Origin: Microbulbifer salipaludis
Lineage (GTDB): Bacteria; Pseudomonadota; Gammaproteobacteria; Pseudomonadales; Cellvibrionaceae
Direction of reading: 5' to 3'
Assembly (NCBI RefSeq): GCF_017303155.1
Contig: NZ_JAEKJR010000001.1
Coordinates: forward strand, 1,302,001 to 1,366,000
Length of the DNA: 64,000 bases
The notes beneath the pieces are model-generated. The model saw only the letters and a list, made by a program, of their open reading frames with translations, had not been told where the DNA came from and searched no databases. This document shows positions 35,902 through 44,476 of this stretch, piece after piece. How positions within the stretch are numbered: position 1 is the first letter of the stretch; every line of letters begins with the position of its first letter. Both the position numbers and the translations under genes were made by a program.

Positions 35902-36969
35902 GTGAACAGAACAACTATGCGTAGTCAAAAAGGTATCTCGCTGGTCGAGTTGATGATCTCCATTACCATCGGGTTGATCCTGATGACCGGCGTGGTGCAG
36001 CTTTTCCTGTCCAGCCGCGCCACCTTTTCCACCCAGCAGGCGTTGGCGCGGGTGCAGGAAAGTGGCCGCATGGCCATGGAATTCCTGTCGGAAGATATCC
36101 GTATGGCGGGGTACATGGGATGCATGAGCCGGAACCTGAATTTCCACAATACGCTGAACAACGCGAATAGCCTGCAATACGACTTCGGTGTCGCAATCGA
36201 GGGGCTGGACAACGTTGGCGCGACTCCGGTGGCGGAGTACCCCGTGGATATTCTGCAAGGCACCGATGCACTGGTTGTGCGCAGCGCCGGGGGCAATAGC
36301 GTAGGGGTCACCAGAAACAATGACAGTGCGCAGTTGTTTGTGGAAAACACTGGAGTTACCGCCACTTGCGATACCGGTGAGGACAGCTACAGCGGGTTAT
36401 GCGAAAACGACATTCTGGTGGTGTCCGACTGCTCCAAGGCGCGAGTTTTTCAGGCGACCAACCTGCAGGAAAACAGCGGCGGGGTTGAGGTGAACGTGGT
36501 GCACTCGGGAGCGAGTGCAGTACCGGGTAATGCCGAAACTTCCTGGGGCGGCAGTAGCAATCCGGAAGAAACCTTCGGTGCAGATTCTGAAATCATCAAA
36601 ATGAACACCTCGATTTACTACGTCGCCGATGGCACTACCGGCACGCCGAGCCTGTGGCGCCAGATCAACGGTGGCACAGCGCAGGAGCTGTTGACCGGGG
36701 TGCAGGACATGCAGCTGACCTATGGGCGCGATACGTCCGGCGATGGCATTCCTGACTCCTATGTGGATGCTTCCGCACTGACCACACCTGCAGCCTGGGA
36801 AACCGTATCCAGCGTGCGTGTGCAGCTTTTGATACAGAGCACGGACGACAATGTGCTGGCGGAAGCACAGCCCTATACCTTCAACGGTGTCACTAATAAT
36901 GCGCCCGGAGATCGCCGCTTACGCCAGGTGTTTATCAGCACCGTGGGTATTCGCAGCCGTCTCCCGTGA
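35902..36969 (+). CDS. pilW: Type IV pilus minor pilin PilW (copy 1)
   Basis: A 355-residue minor pilin with a large extracellular domain. The leader ends MRSQKG, then ISLVELMISITIGLILMTGVVQLF; RVQESGRMAMEFLSEDIRMAGYMGC is the next conserved block. GTG at 35902 with upstream GAGGGA is chosen; ATG at 35917 is an alternative and gives a shorter leader. PilW sits in the priming complex with PilV, PilX and PilY1. Operon order fimU-pilV-pilW-pilX-pilY1 matches P. aeruginosa. Confidence 0.87.
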   Translation: MNRTTMRSQKGISLVELMISITIGLILMTGVVQLFLSSRATFSTQQALARVQESGRMAMEFLSEDIRMAGYMGCMSRNLNFHNTLNNANSLQYDFGVAIEGLDNVGATPVAEYPVDILQGTDALVVRSAGGNSVGVTRNNDSAQLFVENTGVTATCDTGEDSYSGLCENDILVVSDCSKARVFQATNLQENSGGVEVNVVHSGASAVPGNAETSWGGSSNPEETFGADSEIIKMNTSIYYVADGTTGTPSLWRQINGGTAQELLTGVQDMQLTYGRDTSGDGIPDSYVDASALTTPAAWETVSSVRVQLLIQSTDDNVLAEAQPYTFNGVTNNAPGDRRLRQVFISTVGIRSRLP

Positions 36970-36995
36970 TTGAGTAATGACCGACCGAGTGAACT

Positions 36996-37535
36996 ATGAA
37001 AAAAATACATAGCCAGAGCACATTGTCGCGCCAGCGGGGCATGACCCTGATCGTTGGTCTGATCATGGTTCTACTGATGACGGTGGTGGGCATGGCCGCG
37101 ATTCGCGGCAGCGGAATGCAGGAACTGATGTCGGGCAACATGCGCGATCGGAATTTGGCTTTCCAGTCTGCGGAAGCCGGGCTGCGTGAAGGTGAAGAGC
37201 TTCTGACGGGAGCCACGATACCGCTATTTGATGGTTCCATAGTGGGGCTGGTGCCGTCAATTGACGGGTCCTCGGGGACAGGTTTCTGGGAGACCTATGG
37301 CTGGGAGAGCGGTTCAGTGCGCACAGCGCTGGGGCTGCAGCTGGTGGCCAGTCAGCCACAGTATGTTATCGAAGAGGTCACTTCGACTATTACCGTTAAC
37401 GCCGCAGATGGTGGCGCAGTGGACTTCGCGAGCACATTGAAAACGGAGGACACCGTGTATTACCGAGTGACCAGCCGCGCAGAAGGGGGTAGCGCCGATG
37501 CGGTTGTTATTCTCCAGTCCACCTATAAACGTTAA
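36996..37535 (+). CDS. pilX: Type IV pilus minor pilin PilX (copy 1)
   Basis: A 179-residue minor pilin. The leader ends RQRG before MTLIVGLIMVLLMTVVGMAAIRGSGMQELM, without Glu at +5, as is usual for PilX/GspK-like subunits that sit at the pilus tip. NMRDRNLAFQSAEAGLREGE is the next conserved segment. It precedes pilY1 by 21 bases. The copy at 43931 shares the first 70 residues closely. Confidence 0.86.
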   Translation: MKKIHSQSTLSRQRGMTLIVGLIMVLLMTVVGMAAIRGSGMQELMSGNMRDRNLAFQSAEAGLREGEELLTGATIPLFDGSIVGLVPSIDGSSGTGFWETYGWESGSVRTALGLQLVASQPQYVIEEVTSTITVNAADGGAVDFASTLKTEDTVYYRVTSRAEGGSADAVVILQSTYKR

Positions 37536-37556
37536 GTCCGGCAGAAGGAAGATTTC

Positions 37557-40500
37557 ATGTACAAGAAACTGAATGCCAAAAAATATTATGCTGGACTGGC
37601 GGCAGCCCTAGTGAGTTTGGGTGTGACTCACAGTGCAGTATCGCTGGACTTGGCGCAGAGCCCTCTGTTTCTCAGCGCGGGTGCACCACCGAACGTGATG
37701 TTTATTCTCGATGATTCGGGTTCGATGCAGTTTGAAATCACCCCGGAAGACTACCGTCGTAGAACGGCCTTTATGTTTCCGCGTGCGGACGGCGTATACG
37801 GGACAGAAAATTTTGATCAAACTACAGAAGGGCGGTATCAGGTCGTAACCCCGGATAGCACAAACGCTTACGGCGTGATGATGCGCTCTCCTCAGATCAA
37901 TAAAAGTTACTATGATCCCACCATTACTTATCTACCCTGGATAAAGCATGACGGTACTTATTATCCAAATGCTGCTCCAGACTGTGCGCTGCACAACCCC
38001 GAGCATACCTCAGGTGATTGCCCGGCTGGTGACACCAAGGTTAATGCGAAGGGCCGTAACCTCACCGCAATAAATGGTAACTACAACAGTAATGCCTGGC
38101 GCAGTTGTAGCAAAAACGACGCCGGGGCAATCAGCTGTACGTCTTCCGATGCAGAGCAGAGCTATTGGCCTGCCACCTATTATTGGTATAACGGTGGTGA
38201 CCAGTGGAACACAGCCAACTACACCAAGGTCGAGATTCGCACTGAGAGTGCGACATACACAGGTCATGATCGCGATCAGCGCACGGACTGTGTTGCCGGG
38301 GTGTGTACCTACGACCAGGAGATGCAAAATTTTGCTAACTGGTACACCTATTATCGCTCACGCACACTAGCTGCGCGCGCTGGGATCGGGCGCGCGTTCC
38401 AAGCTCAGGGTGAAGACCTCCGGGTCGGTTATGGCTCTATTAACAAAGCGTCAAGTAGCGTTGATGGTGTTGCGACGCGCACCATCGATACGGGCGTGCG
38501 CGCCTTTCTCGGAGCGAATCGTTCAACTTTCTTTGACAAACTTTACCAGAGCGATGTGCCTACTTCGGGAACACCCTTGCGCCGCGCATTAGATGATGCG
38601 GGGCAATATTTTTCGAGACCGGATAATGAGGGGCCTTGGGGCGAGGATCCGGGAACGGACGATGACACTCCGCACCTAGCGTGCCGCGCCAGTTACACCA
38701 TCTTGATGACTGATGGCTACTGGAATGGGACTTCTAATTATACTGATGCTGCTGAGGGCAACGTTGATGGTACCGCAGGCTCGGAAATTACCGGGCCTGA
38801 TGGGGCGTCCTACACCTATAGCGCGGTATCACCTTTCTCGGACGCACACAGTAACACTCTTGCCGATGTCGCAATGCACTATTGGAAGAATGATCTACGC
38901 ACGGATCTTGCCAATCAGGTGCCAGTGAAAGACGACACAATTGATCCGGCATTTTGGCAGCATATGGTTACATTCGGCGTCGCCTTCGGCGTTGAGGGCT
39001 CGGTAAACAAGGACGATGCCTTTGCTGCGATTGACTCGGGTGCGAGCATCACTTGGCCGGAACCGAATAACAACTCCGCAAAAGTGGATGATCTGCTACA
39101 TGCATCGGTGAATGGTCGGGGTGGCTTCTTTAGTGCTGCGGATCCACAGACATTTGCCAACGATCTGTCTGAAGTGCTGGAAAATATTGTTGGTCGTTCC
39201 GATGGTTCTGCCTCATCGGTGGCTACAAACTCCACACGCCTTGGTACCGACACCGTTATTTATCAGGCGCGATTTAACAGCACCGACTGGAGTGGTGAAA
39301 TCCGGGCGCTGAACTTACAAAGCGATGGCAGCGTTGGCACGACCAAGTGGAAAACCGAAAACGCTGATTTCGCCAGCGCCGCCGTGCGCGATATCTATAC
39401 CCACAACGGCACTTCCGGTGCCGAATTCGTATGGGCGAATCTCTCCGCGGCGCAACAGGACGCTCTAAAAGATGGCGGTACCGATGCGGACGGCTTGGCG
39501 CGTTTGAACTGGGTTCGCGGTATGGACGTAACGGGATTGCGAGAGCGCAATTCGTTGTTAGGGGACATTGTGAATTCCAGTCCCGTCTTTGCTGGCGATA
39601 AAAAATACAATTTCAAGGTTCTCTCCGAGGCACTGGGTGGCCTGCTCTATGAGACCTACCATGCAAACCAGAAAACTGGCCGGAGAGAGGTTATTTACGT
39701 CGGGGCGAACGACGGAATGCTGCATGCCTTTGATGCGGCTACCGGATCAGAGCTGTTTGCTTATGTTCCCGGCGGTGTATACGGGCAGCTCGCTGACATG
39801 AGCGCCACCGATTACGGGAGCACCACGAACCCCCATGTTTATAGCATGGATGGCAAATTGTTCGTCGGAGACGCTTTTGTCAATGGCGCCTGGAAGAATA
39901 TCCTGGTGGGCTCACTGGGTGCCGGGGGGCGTGGAATTTTTGCCCTGGATGTCACGAATCCGGATGGTTTCGATGCTTCGGACGTATTGTTCGAGCTGAC
40001 CGAAGCGGACTTCCCCGGAATCGGCAATATCACCGGTGACCCGGTCATCGCGCCGACGAGTGATGGATGGAAGCTATTTTTCGGCAATGGTTACAACTCC
40101 GAAAATGAGCGTGCACGCTTGTTTGTTGTTGACCTGGAAAACCCACTAACCGAAACTCGGGTGATCGAAACCAGCGATGCTGGGGCCAATGGTCTCGCCG
40201 GCCCAGCGTTGATTGCCAATGCCAGCGGGGAAGTGGAGGCAGCATACGCTGGCGACTTGCTGGGCAATATGTGGAAGTTTGACCTTAGCGCAAATAATGC
40301 GAGCAACTGGGATGTTGCCTTTTCCCGAGGACAATCAAAACTGCCTTTGTTTACCGCGATGGATGCCAGTGGCAATGTGCAGCCGATTACCGCCACGCCT
40401 ACCCTCGGGATCAATGCAGAAATGGATGGCGCTGTGATGGTGTACTTCGGTACTGGCCAGTATTTGGCAAGTACCGACAATACAGTGGGTAATGTTATCA

Positions 40501-41003
40501 ATAGCTTCTACGCTATTGCCGATCAAAATACACTAGTGACCGGACGTGAGCAGTTATTCCAAAAAACCATCGCCACAGAAGCGAACGGAGTGAGAGAGGT
40601 TGCGGGCAATACGGATACCAGTTGGTGGGCTAGCAAGAAAGGTTGGTATCTGGACCTGTCGCAAAATGGTAGTGTAACCGGGGAGCGTGTGATCAGTAAG
40701 CCGCTGCTGGTGTATGATCGTTTGTTGTTTCCCACCACGATCACCTCTACAGATCCTTGCTCTTTTGGCGGTAGTGGCTGGTTGATGGAGCTTGTAGCCG
40801 TGGGAGACCGTTACCAGGGACATAGCATTTTTGGTGAGGACGGTGTGGAAGTCGACTACGCGGTGATTAGTTACTCAGAGATCATTCGCAGTGGTGAGAA
40901 AGCATACTTGCCGACCAGTGATATCAAAGGTGTTGTCGATGTGCCCGAAGGTGGCTTTCCGTCCGAAGCGGTTGGCCGTATGTCCTGGCGCCAGTTACGT
41001 TAA
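37557..41003 (+). CDS. pilY1: PilY1-type type IV pilus tip adhesin/biogenesis factor (copy 1)
   Basis: A large secreted protein of 1148 residues found at the pilus tip. A signal peptide (1-29) is followed by a von Willebrand A-like region with the metal-site motif DDSGSM at residues 52-57, and a C-terminal beta-propeller (about 690-1060) beginning VIYVGANDGMLHAFDA, the PilY1 signature. AAGGAAG precedes the ATG. The N-terminal half seems less GC-rich than its neighbours by eye. Its C-terminal half, expected to bind calcium in PilY1, ends with a WLMELVAVGDRYQGHSIFG segment also present in copy 2 (44473-48003). Confidence 0.9.
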   Translation: MYKKLNAKKYYAGLAAALVSLGVTHSAVSLDLAQSPLFLSAGAPPNVMFILDDSGSMQFEITPEDYRRRTAFMFPRADGVYGTENFDQTTEGRYQVVTPDSTNAYGVMMRSPQINKSYYDPTITYLPWIKHDGTYYPNAAPDCALHNPEHTSGDCPAGDTKVNAKGRNLTAINGNYNSNAWRSCSKNDAGAISCTSSDAEQSYWPATYYWYNGGDQWNTANYTKVEIRTESATYTGHDRDQRTDCVAGVCTYDQEMQNFANWYTYYRSRTLAARAGIGRAFQAQGEDLRVGYGSINKASSSVDGVATRTIDTGVRAFLGANRSTFFDKLYQSDVPTSGTPLRRALDDAGQYFSRPDNEGPWGEDPGTDDDTPHLACRASYTILMTDGYWNGTSNYTDAAEGNVDGTAGSEITGPDGASYTYSAVSPFSDAHSNTLADVAMHYWKNDLRTDLANQVPVKDDTIDPAFWQHMVTFGVAFGVEGSVNKDDAFAAIDSGASITWPEPNNNSAKVDDLLHASVNGRGGFFSAADPQTFANDLSEVLENIVGRSDGSASSVATNSTRLGTDTVIYQARFNSTDWSGEIRALNLQSDGSVGTTKWKTENADFASAAVRDIYTHNGTSGAEFVWANLSAAQQDALKDGGTDADGLARLNWVRGMDVTGLRERNSLLGDIVNSSPVFAGDKKYNFKVLSEALGGLLYETYHANQKTGRREVIYVGANDGMLHAFDAATGSELFAYVPGGVYGQLADMSATDYGSTTNPHVYSMDGKLFVGDAFVNGAWKNILVGSLGAGGRGIFALDVTNPDGFDASDVLFELTEADFPGIGNITGDPVIAPTSDGWKLFFGNGYNSENERARLFVVDLENPLTETRVIETSDAGANGLAGPALIANASGEVEAAYAGDLLGNMWKFDLSANNASNWDVAFSRGQSKLPLFTAMDASGNVQPITATPTLGINAEMDGAVMVYFGTGQYLASTDNTVGNVINSFYAIADQNTLVTGREQLFQKTIATEANGVREVAGNTDTSWWASKKGWYLDLSQNGSVTGERVISKPLLVYDRLLFPTTITSTDPCSFGGSGWLMELVAVGDRYQGHSIFGEDGVEVDYAVISYSEIIRSGEKAYLPTSDIKGVVDVPEGGFPSEAVGRMSWRQLR

Positions 41004-41029
41004 ATGGAATTTGCGAGTGAGATAAAACG

Positions 41030-41446
41030 ATGAAAACGCAAAAAGGTTTTACCCTGATTGAACTGATGATTGTGGTCGCCATCATCGGCATCATTGCCGG
41101 AATTGCTTATCCCTCCTATATGGAGTCCGTACGCAAAAGTAACCGGGCGGACGCGAAGGCGACTCTGAACGATGTCGCCCAGCGCCTGCAGCGCTGCTTT
41201 ACCACCTACAACGCCTACAACCACGCGAGCTGTGGCGTGGCGAACTCACTGAGTGGTGGCGGTAGTATTCAATCCGCCGAGGGGATGTACAGTGTGACTG
41301 CTGTTTTGGGGGCTACGACTTACGCCCTCACCGCACAACCCGTTGCCGGCACCAGCCAGGCGGCCGATACCAAGTGTGGTAGCCTGACCTTGAGTAACAC
41401 CGGTGTGCGCAATGCCAGCGGCAGCTATGGGGCCGCCTGCTGGTAA
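41030..41446 (+). CDS. pilE: Type IV pilin PilE-like minor pilin
   Basis: A 138-residue type IVa pilin. The leader MKTQKG is followed by [38 protein letters not shown], the classical pilin helix. A C-terminal disulfide pair is likely between CGSL and the final AACW. It follows pilY1 by 27 bases and is the last gene of the first operon, corresponding to pilE of P. aeruginosa; the small pilY2 gene found there is not seen. It has no partner in the second operon. Confidence 0.88.
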   Translation: MKTQKGFTLIELMIVVAIIGIIAGIAYPSYMESVRKSNRADAKATLNDVAQRLQRCFTTYNAYNHASCGVANSLSGGGSIQSAEGMYSVTAVLGATTYALTAQPVAGTSQAADTKCGSLTLSNTGVRNASGSYGAACW

Positions 41447-41494
41447 CCCCGGCCTAGGCTTACGCATGATCAATCTGCTGATCGTGAAGTAAAT

Positions 41495-41524
41495 ACAACC
41501 CGGCCTGCGCCGGGTTGTTTGTTT
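41495..41524 (+). terminator. Intrinsic terminator after pilE
   Basis: ACAACCCGGC-CTGC-GCCGGGTTGT stem-loop followed by TTGTTT, 49 bases after the pilE stop. It ends the first pilus operon. The remaining 268 bases to the second operon (41525-41791) show no gene; a promoter for the second operon is expected there but I could not place it. Confidence 0.85.
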
Positions 41525-41791
41525 CTGCTCCTCTTCCTTCCCCTCTTTCTCCACTCCAGCCCAGCACGCGGCAAGTGTTCGAAGCGCTGCGGATCCGAAG
41601 GCACTACCTGAATTCACCGTTCATTCCCCCAACCCTGCCGTCCGTCGGAGCTGGCTCCATGTGCCATTTCGCGCGTGCTAGGGTGGCCGAAATATTAGTC
41701 TTGCTCGTACTTTATGCACGAAAACAGCATCACGGAATGTGCTGCATGGATGATTTTCGCGCCGCCCACTGGCGCATTGGAGGCATGAACG

Positions 41792-42328
41792 ATGGGGTTC
41801 AAACAGCGGGGGCTCACCCTGATCGAGTTGATGATCACCCTGGCGGTACTTGCCGTGGTGGTTGGCATTGCCGTACCTAATTTCAACACGATGATCCAAA
41901 ACAACCGTTCGGTAGCACTGGGTGAGGAACTCGCTGGTGCCTTGAATTTTGCCCGCAGCGAAGCCGTGAAACGGTCCTCCCGTGTGACCCTTTGTGCGAG
42001 TGCCGATGGCAGTGCGTGCGATGGCGACTGGACGGATCAGTGGATAGTGATTGTCGACAGCGCCACCAGTGACAGTGCCCCGGTACCGGTGGTGGGGGAA
42101 ATCTTGCGCGTCTGGGAGTCGCCGGGCACCAACGCCACGATTGCTGCCGTGCAGGGTGCATCCGATGTGGACTTTATCCGTTTTACCGATAAGGGACTGC
42201 TTGGCATGTCGGCCGGTGGGGCGATCGAATTGACCTCCAGTTTGAGTGGGTGCAAGGCAAACTCCGGTCGGAAATTAACGGTGGGCGTGGCGGGGGTCCT
42301 GAGTGTCGCCCGCTCGAGCTGCAGTTGA
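41792..42328 (+). CDS. fimU: Minor type IV pilin FimU/GspH family (copy 2)
   Basis: A 178-residue minor pilin. The leader MGFKQRG and the following helix differ from copy 1 by only a few residues, while the globular part has diverged (for example CASADGSACDGDWTDQW versus CGSTDGATCDGSWADNW). Third-base differences between the copies are frequent, so the duplication is not recent and the N-terminus is under selection. GGAGG lies eight bases before the ATG; the out-of-frame ATG at 41785 is not used. First gene of the second minor-pilin operon. Confidence 0.87.
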   Translation: MGFKQRGLTLIELMITLAVLAVVVGIAVPNFNTMIQNNRSVALGEELAGALNFARSEAVKRSSRVTLCASADGSACDGDWTDQWIVIVDSATSDSAPVPVVGEILRVWESPGTNATIAAVQGASDVDFIRFTDKGLLGMSAGGAIELTSSLSGCKANSGRKLTVGVAGVLSVARSSCS

Positions 42329-42346
42329 TACAAAAGGAAATTGGCA

Positions 42347-42799
42347 ATGAAACAACAACAGGGTGCGGGACTGATTGAAGTGCTGGTTACCGTGCTGATT
42401 CTCGGAACATCTCTGCTGGCGTTGGCCGCCCTGCAAAGCAAGTCTCTGCAATACAACCACAGTGCTTATTTGCGGTCCCAGGCCAATATTCTCGCCTACG
42501 ACATGCTCGATCGTATTCGCCTGAATCAGGAAAAACTCGACGAGTACCTGCTGGAAGAGGCCCCCGTGCCAGCAGAGGGTGCACCTGAAGAACCCTTGCC
42601 CAGCGAAACCACCATCGCCAGCCAGGACCTTGCCCAGTGGCAAGCCGCTCTGGCCGCTGCCCTGCCCGGGGCCAGCGGTGAGGTGCGCTGCAACGGCGCC
42701 AATAAAGTATGCACTGTGACCATCGAATGGTCCGAGCAGAATAACTCTGGCGATACCAGCGAAGATACCACCACGTTTGTATACAGCACCCGTATTTGA
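42347..42799 (+). CDS. pilV: Type IV pilus minor pilin PilV (copy 2)
   Basis: A 150-residue minor pilin. MKQQQG precedes AGLIEVLVTVLILGTSLLALAALQSKSL, identical to copy 1. It is longer than copy 1 mainly by an acidic, proline-rich loop (LEEAPVPAEGAPEEPLPSE, about 70-90). The ATG at 42347 is chosen because AAGGA lies about nine bases upstream; a TTG two codons earlier is possible. It overlaps nothing and precedes pilW by 13 bases. Confidence 0.87.
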   Translation: MKQQQGAGLIEVLVTVLILGTSLLALAALQSKSLQYNHSAYLRSQANILAYDMLDRIRLNQEKLDEYLLEEAPVPAEGAPEEPLPSETTIASQDLAQWQAALAAALPGASGEVRCNGANKVCTVTIEWSEQNNSGDTSEDTTTFVYSTRI

Positions 42800-42812
42800 G
42801 AGACGCCTCGCA

Positions 42813-43907
42813 ATGATGAATGTTCAAACACAAAAAGGTATCTCACTGGTTGAGTTGATGATCTCAATCACGATCGGCCTGATCCTGATGACGGGCGTGG
42901 TGCAGTTGTTTTTAACCAGCCGTACCACATTTTCGACCCAGCAGGCCCTGGCGCGGGTGCAGGAAAGTGGCCGCCTGGCAATGGACTTTCTGGGTGAAGA
43001 TATTCGCATGGCGGGGTTCGCCGGGTGCAATAGTCGGGGCCTTAGTCAGGACTCGAGTCTTAATCCGGTTGATAAAAAATTCAAGAATTACCTGAATGAT
43101 GAAAACCTGTTGAGTTTTAAATTCGACGTGGGGATCGAGGGGGAGGACGATGTCTCCGCTAACCCTCCCGCCGGATATCCGGACGACGCCATTGAGGGGA
43201 CCGACATTCTGGTGGTGCGCAGCGCGGGGGGGATTTCCCTGGGCGTACCCAAGCCGAATGACGCCAATAATGTTTATGCGCGCTATGTGTCGGATGTGGC
43301 TCCCTGTGGAGAGGAGCAGACCGGCTCCAGCGGTATTTGCTCCGGGGATATTTTGATTATCGCCAACTGTACCAATGCTATTGCGTTTCAGGCGACGGAG
43401 GTGGAGGGCAATGCAAGCACGGGTGAGGTTCGTATCGCACACGGAGCGGGTGATAACCCGGGCAACCGAGTTGTCGCCTGGGACGTGAGTGATGCCGTGT
43501 CATCGGCCAGCTTTGCGGACGATGCGCAAATTTTTCAGATGTTGACCACCGTATATTTTATTGCGCAGGGAGCTGGAGGCATTCCCAGTCTCTGGCGCTC
43601 ATCCAACGGTCTGGCCGCACAGGAGTTGCTGGAAGGGGTGCAGGATATGCAACTCACCTATGGGGTAGACAGCAATAGTGACGGGGTTCCTGAAAACTAT
43701 GTGGATGCAGGGGATCTTTCCAGTGCCGATGCGTGGGCCGATGTAGTAAGCGTACGCGTGGCGTTACTGGTGCAGAGCAGTGAAGACAATGTGCTCGCAG
43801 AGCCGCAGCCGTACACATTTAACGGCGTTACCGTGAATGATCCGGGCGATCGTCGCCTGCGTCAGACCTTCGAGAGCACCGTCGCAGTTCGCAGTCGGGT
43901 TTACTGA
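42813..43907 (+). CDS. pilW: Type IV pilus minor pilin PilW (copy 2)
   Basis: A 364-residue minor pilin. VQTQKG precedes ISLVELMISITIGLILMTGVVQLF, and RVQESGRLAMDFLGEDIRMAGFAGC follows, paralleling copy 1. The C-terminal region RRLRQTFESTVAVRSRVY also matches that of copy 1. The start is one of two adjacent ATG codons (42813, 42816) with a weak upstream site; the open frame to 42777 overlaps pilV and is unlikely. The middle of the protein is the least similar to copy 1. Confidence 0.86.
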   Translation: MMNVQTQKGISLVELMISITIGLILMTGVVQLFLTSRTTFSTQQALARVQESGRLAMDFLGEDIRMAGFAGCNSRGLSQDSSLNPVDKKFKNYLNDENLLSFKFDVGIEGEDDVSANPPAGYPDDAIEGTDILVVRSAGGISLGVPKPNDANNVYARYVSDVAPCGEEQTGSSGICSGDILIIANCTNAIAFQATEVEGNASTGEVRIAHGAGDNPGNRVVAWDVSDAVSSASFADDAQIFQMLTTVYFIAQGAGGIPSLWRSSNGLAAQELLEGVQDMQLTYGVDSNSDGVPENYVDAGDLSSADAWADVVSVRVALLVQSSEDNVLAEPQPYTFNGVTVNDPGDRRLRQTFESTVAVRSRVY

Positions 43908-43930
43908 GAAACAGGTATCAAGGGATCGAT

Positions 43931-44476
43931 ATGAAAAATACAGCTTTCCCAAAGCGCTTGCATCAGCAACGGGGTATGACGCTGGTGGTCGGTTTGATCA
44001 TGGTGTTGCTGATGACCCTGGTGGGGATGGCGGCCATTCGTGGCAGCAATATGCAGGAATTGATGGCGGGCAACATGCGTGACCATAACCTCGCACTGCA
44101 AGCGGCCGAAGCGGCGCTGCGTGCCGGAGAGGCGCGGGTGCAGGCGGTGGACCTGCCAGCTTTTGGAACAACACAGTATCCGGAGCTCATGATGGCGCTG
44201 GACCAGGGCGGTAGTAGTGAGTACTGGAAATCTTATGATTGGGCCGAGGCGCGGACCGCGGAGCTGGGGCTCAGCGGTGTCGCCCGGCAGCCGGAATATG
44301 TGGTGGAAGAGGTCACCTCGTTGACCTCTTTAAATGGTGCAGATGGGGGTGGCATCGATGTCGGCAGTCGACTTATCCAAAACGACAAAGTGATTTACCG
44401 AATCAGCAGCCGGGGTTTTGGTGGCAGTGAATCTACGCAGGTACTCCTGCAGTCAACTTTTAGGCAGCCCAAATGA
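43931..44476 (+). CDS. pilX: Type IV pilus minor pilin PilX (copy 2)
   Basis: A 181-residue minor pilin with QQRG before MTLVVGLIMVLLMTLVGMAAIRGSNMQELM and no Glu at +5, as in copy 1. NMRDHNLALQAAEAALRAGEA follows. The stop overlaps the pilY1 start by four bases (ATGA), a tighter coupling than in the first operon, where the two are 21 bases apart. Confidence 0.86.
   Translation: MKNTAFPKRLHQQRGMTLVVGLIMVLLMTLVGMAAIRGSNMQELMAGNMRDHNLALQAAEAALRAGEARVQAVDLPAFGTTQYPELMMALDQGGSSEYWKSYDWAEARTAELGLSGVARQPEYVVEEVTSLTSLNGADGGGIDVGSRLIQNDKVIYRISSRGFGGSESTQVLLQSTFRQPK

Noticed and set aside
41640..41710. Sigma-54 promoter upstream of the second fimU
   Set aside because: TGGC and TGCC occur but the GG-GC spacing is 8, not 10, so it does not fit the -24/-12 rule.
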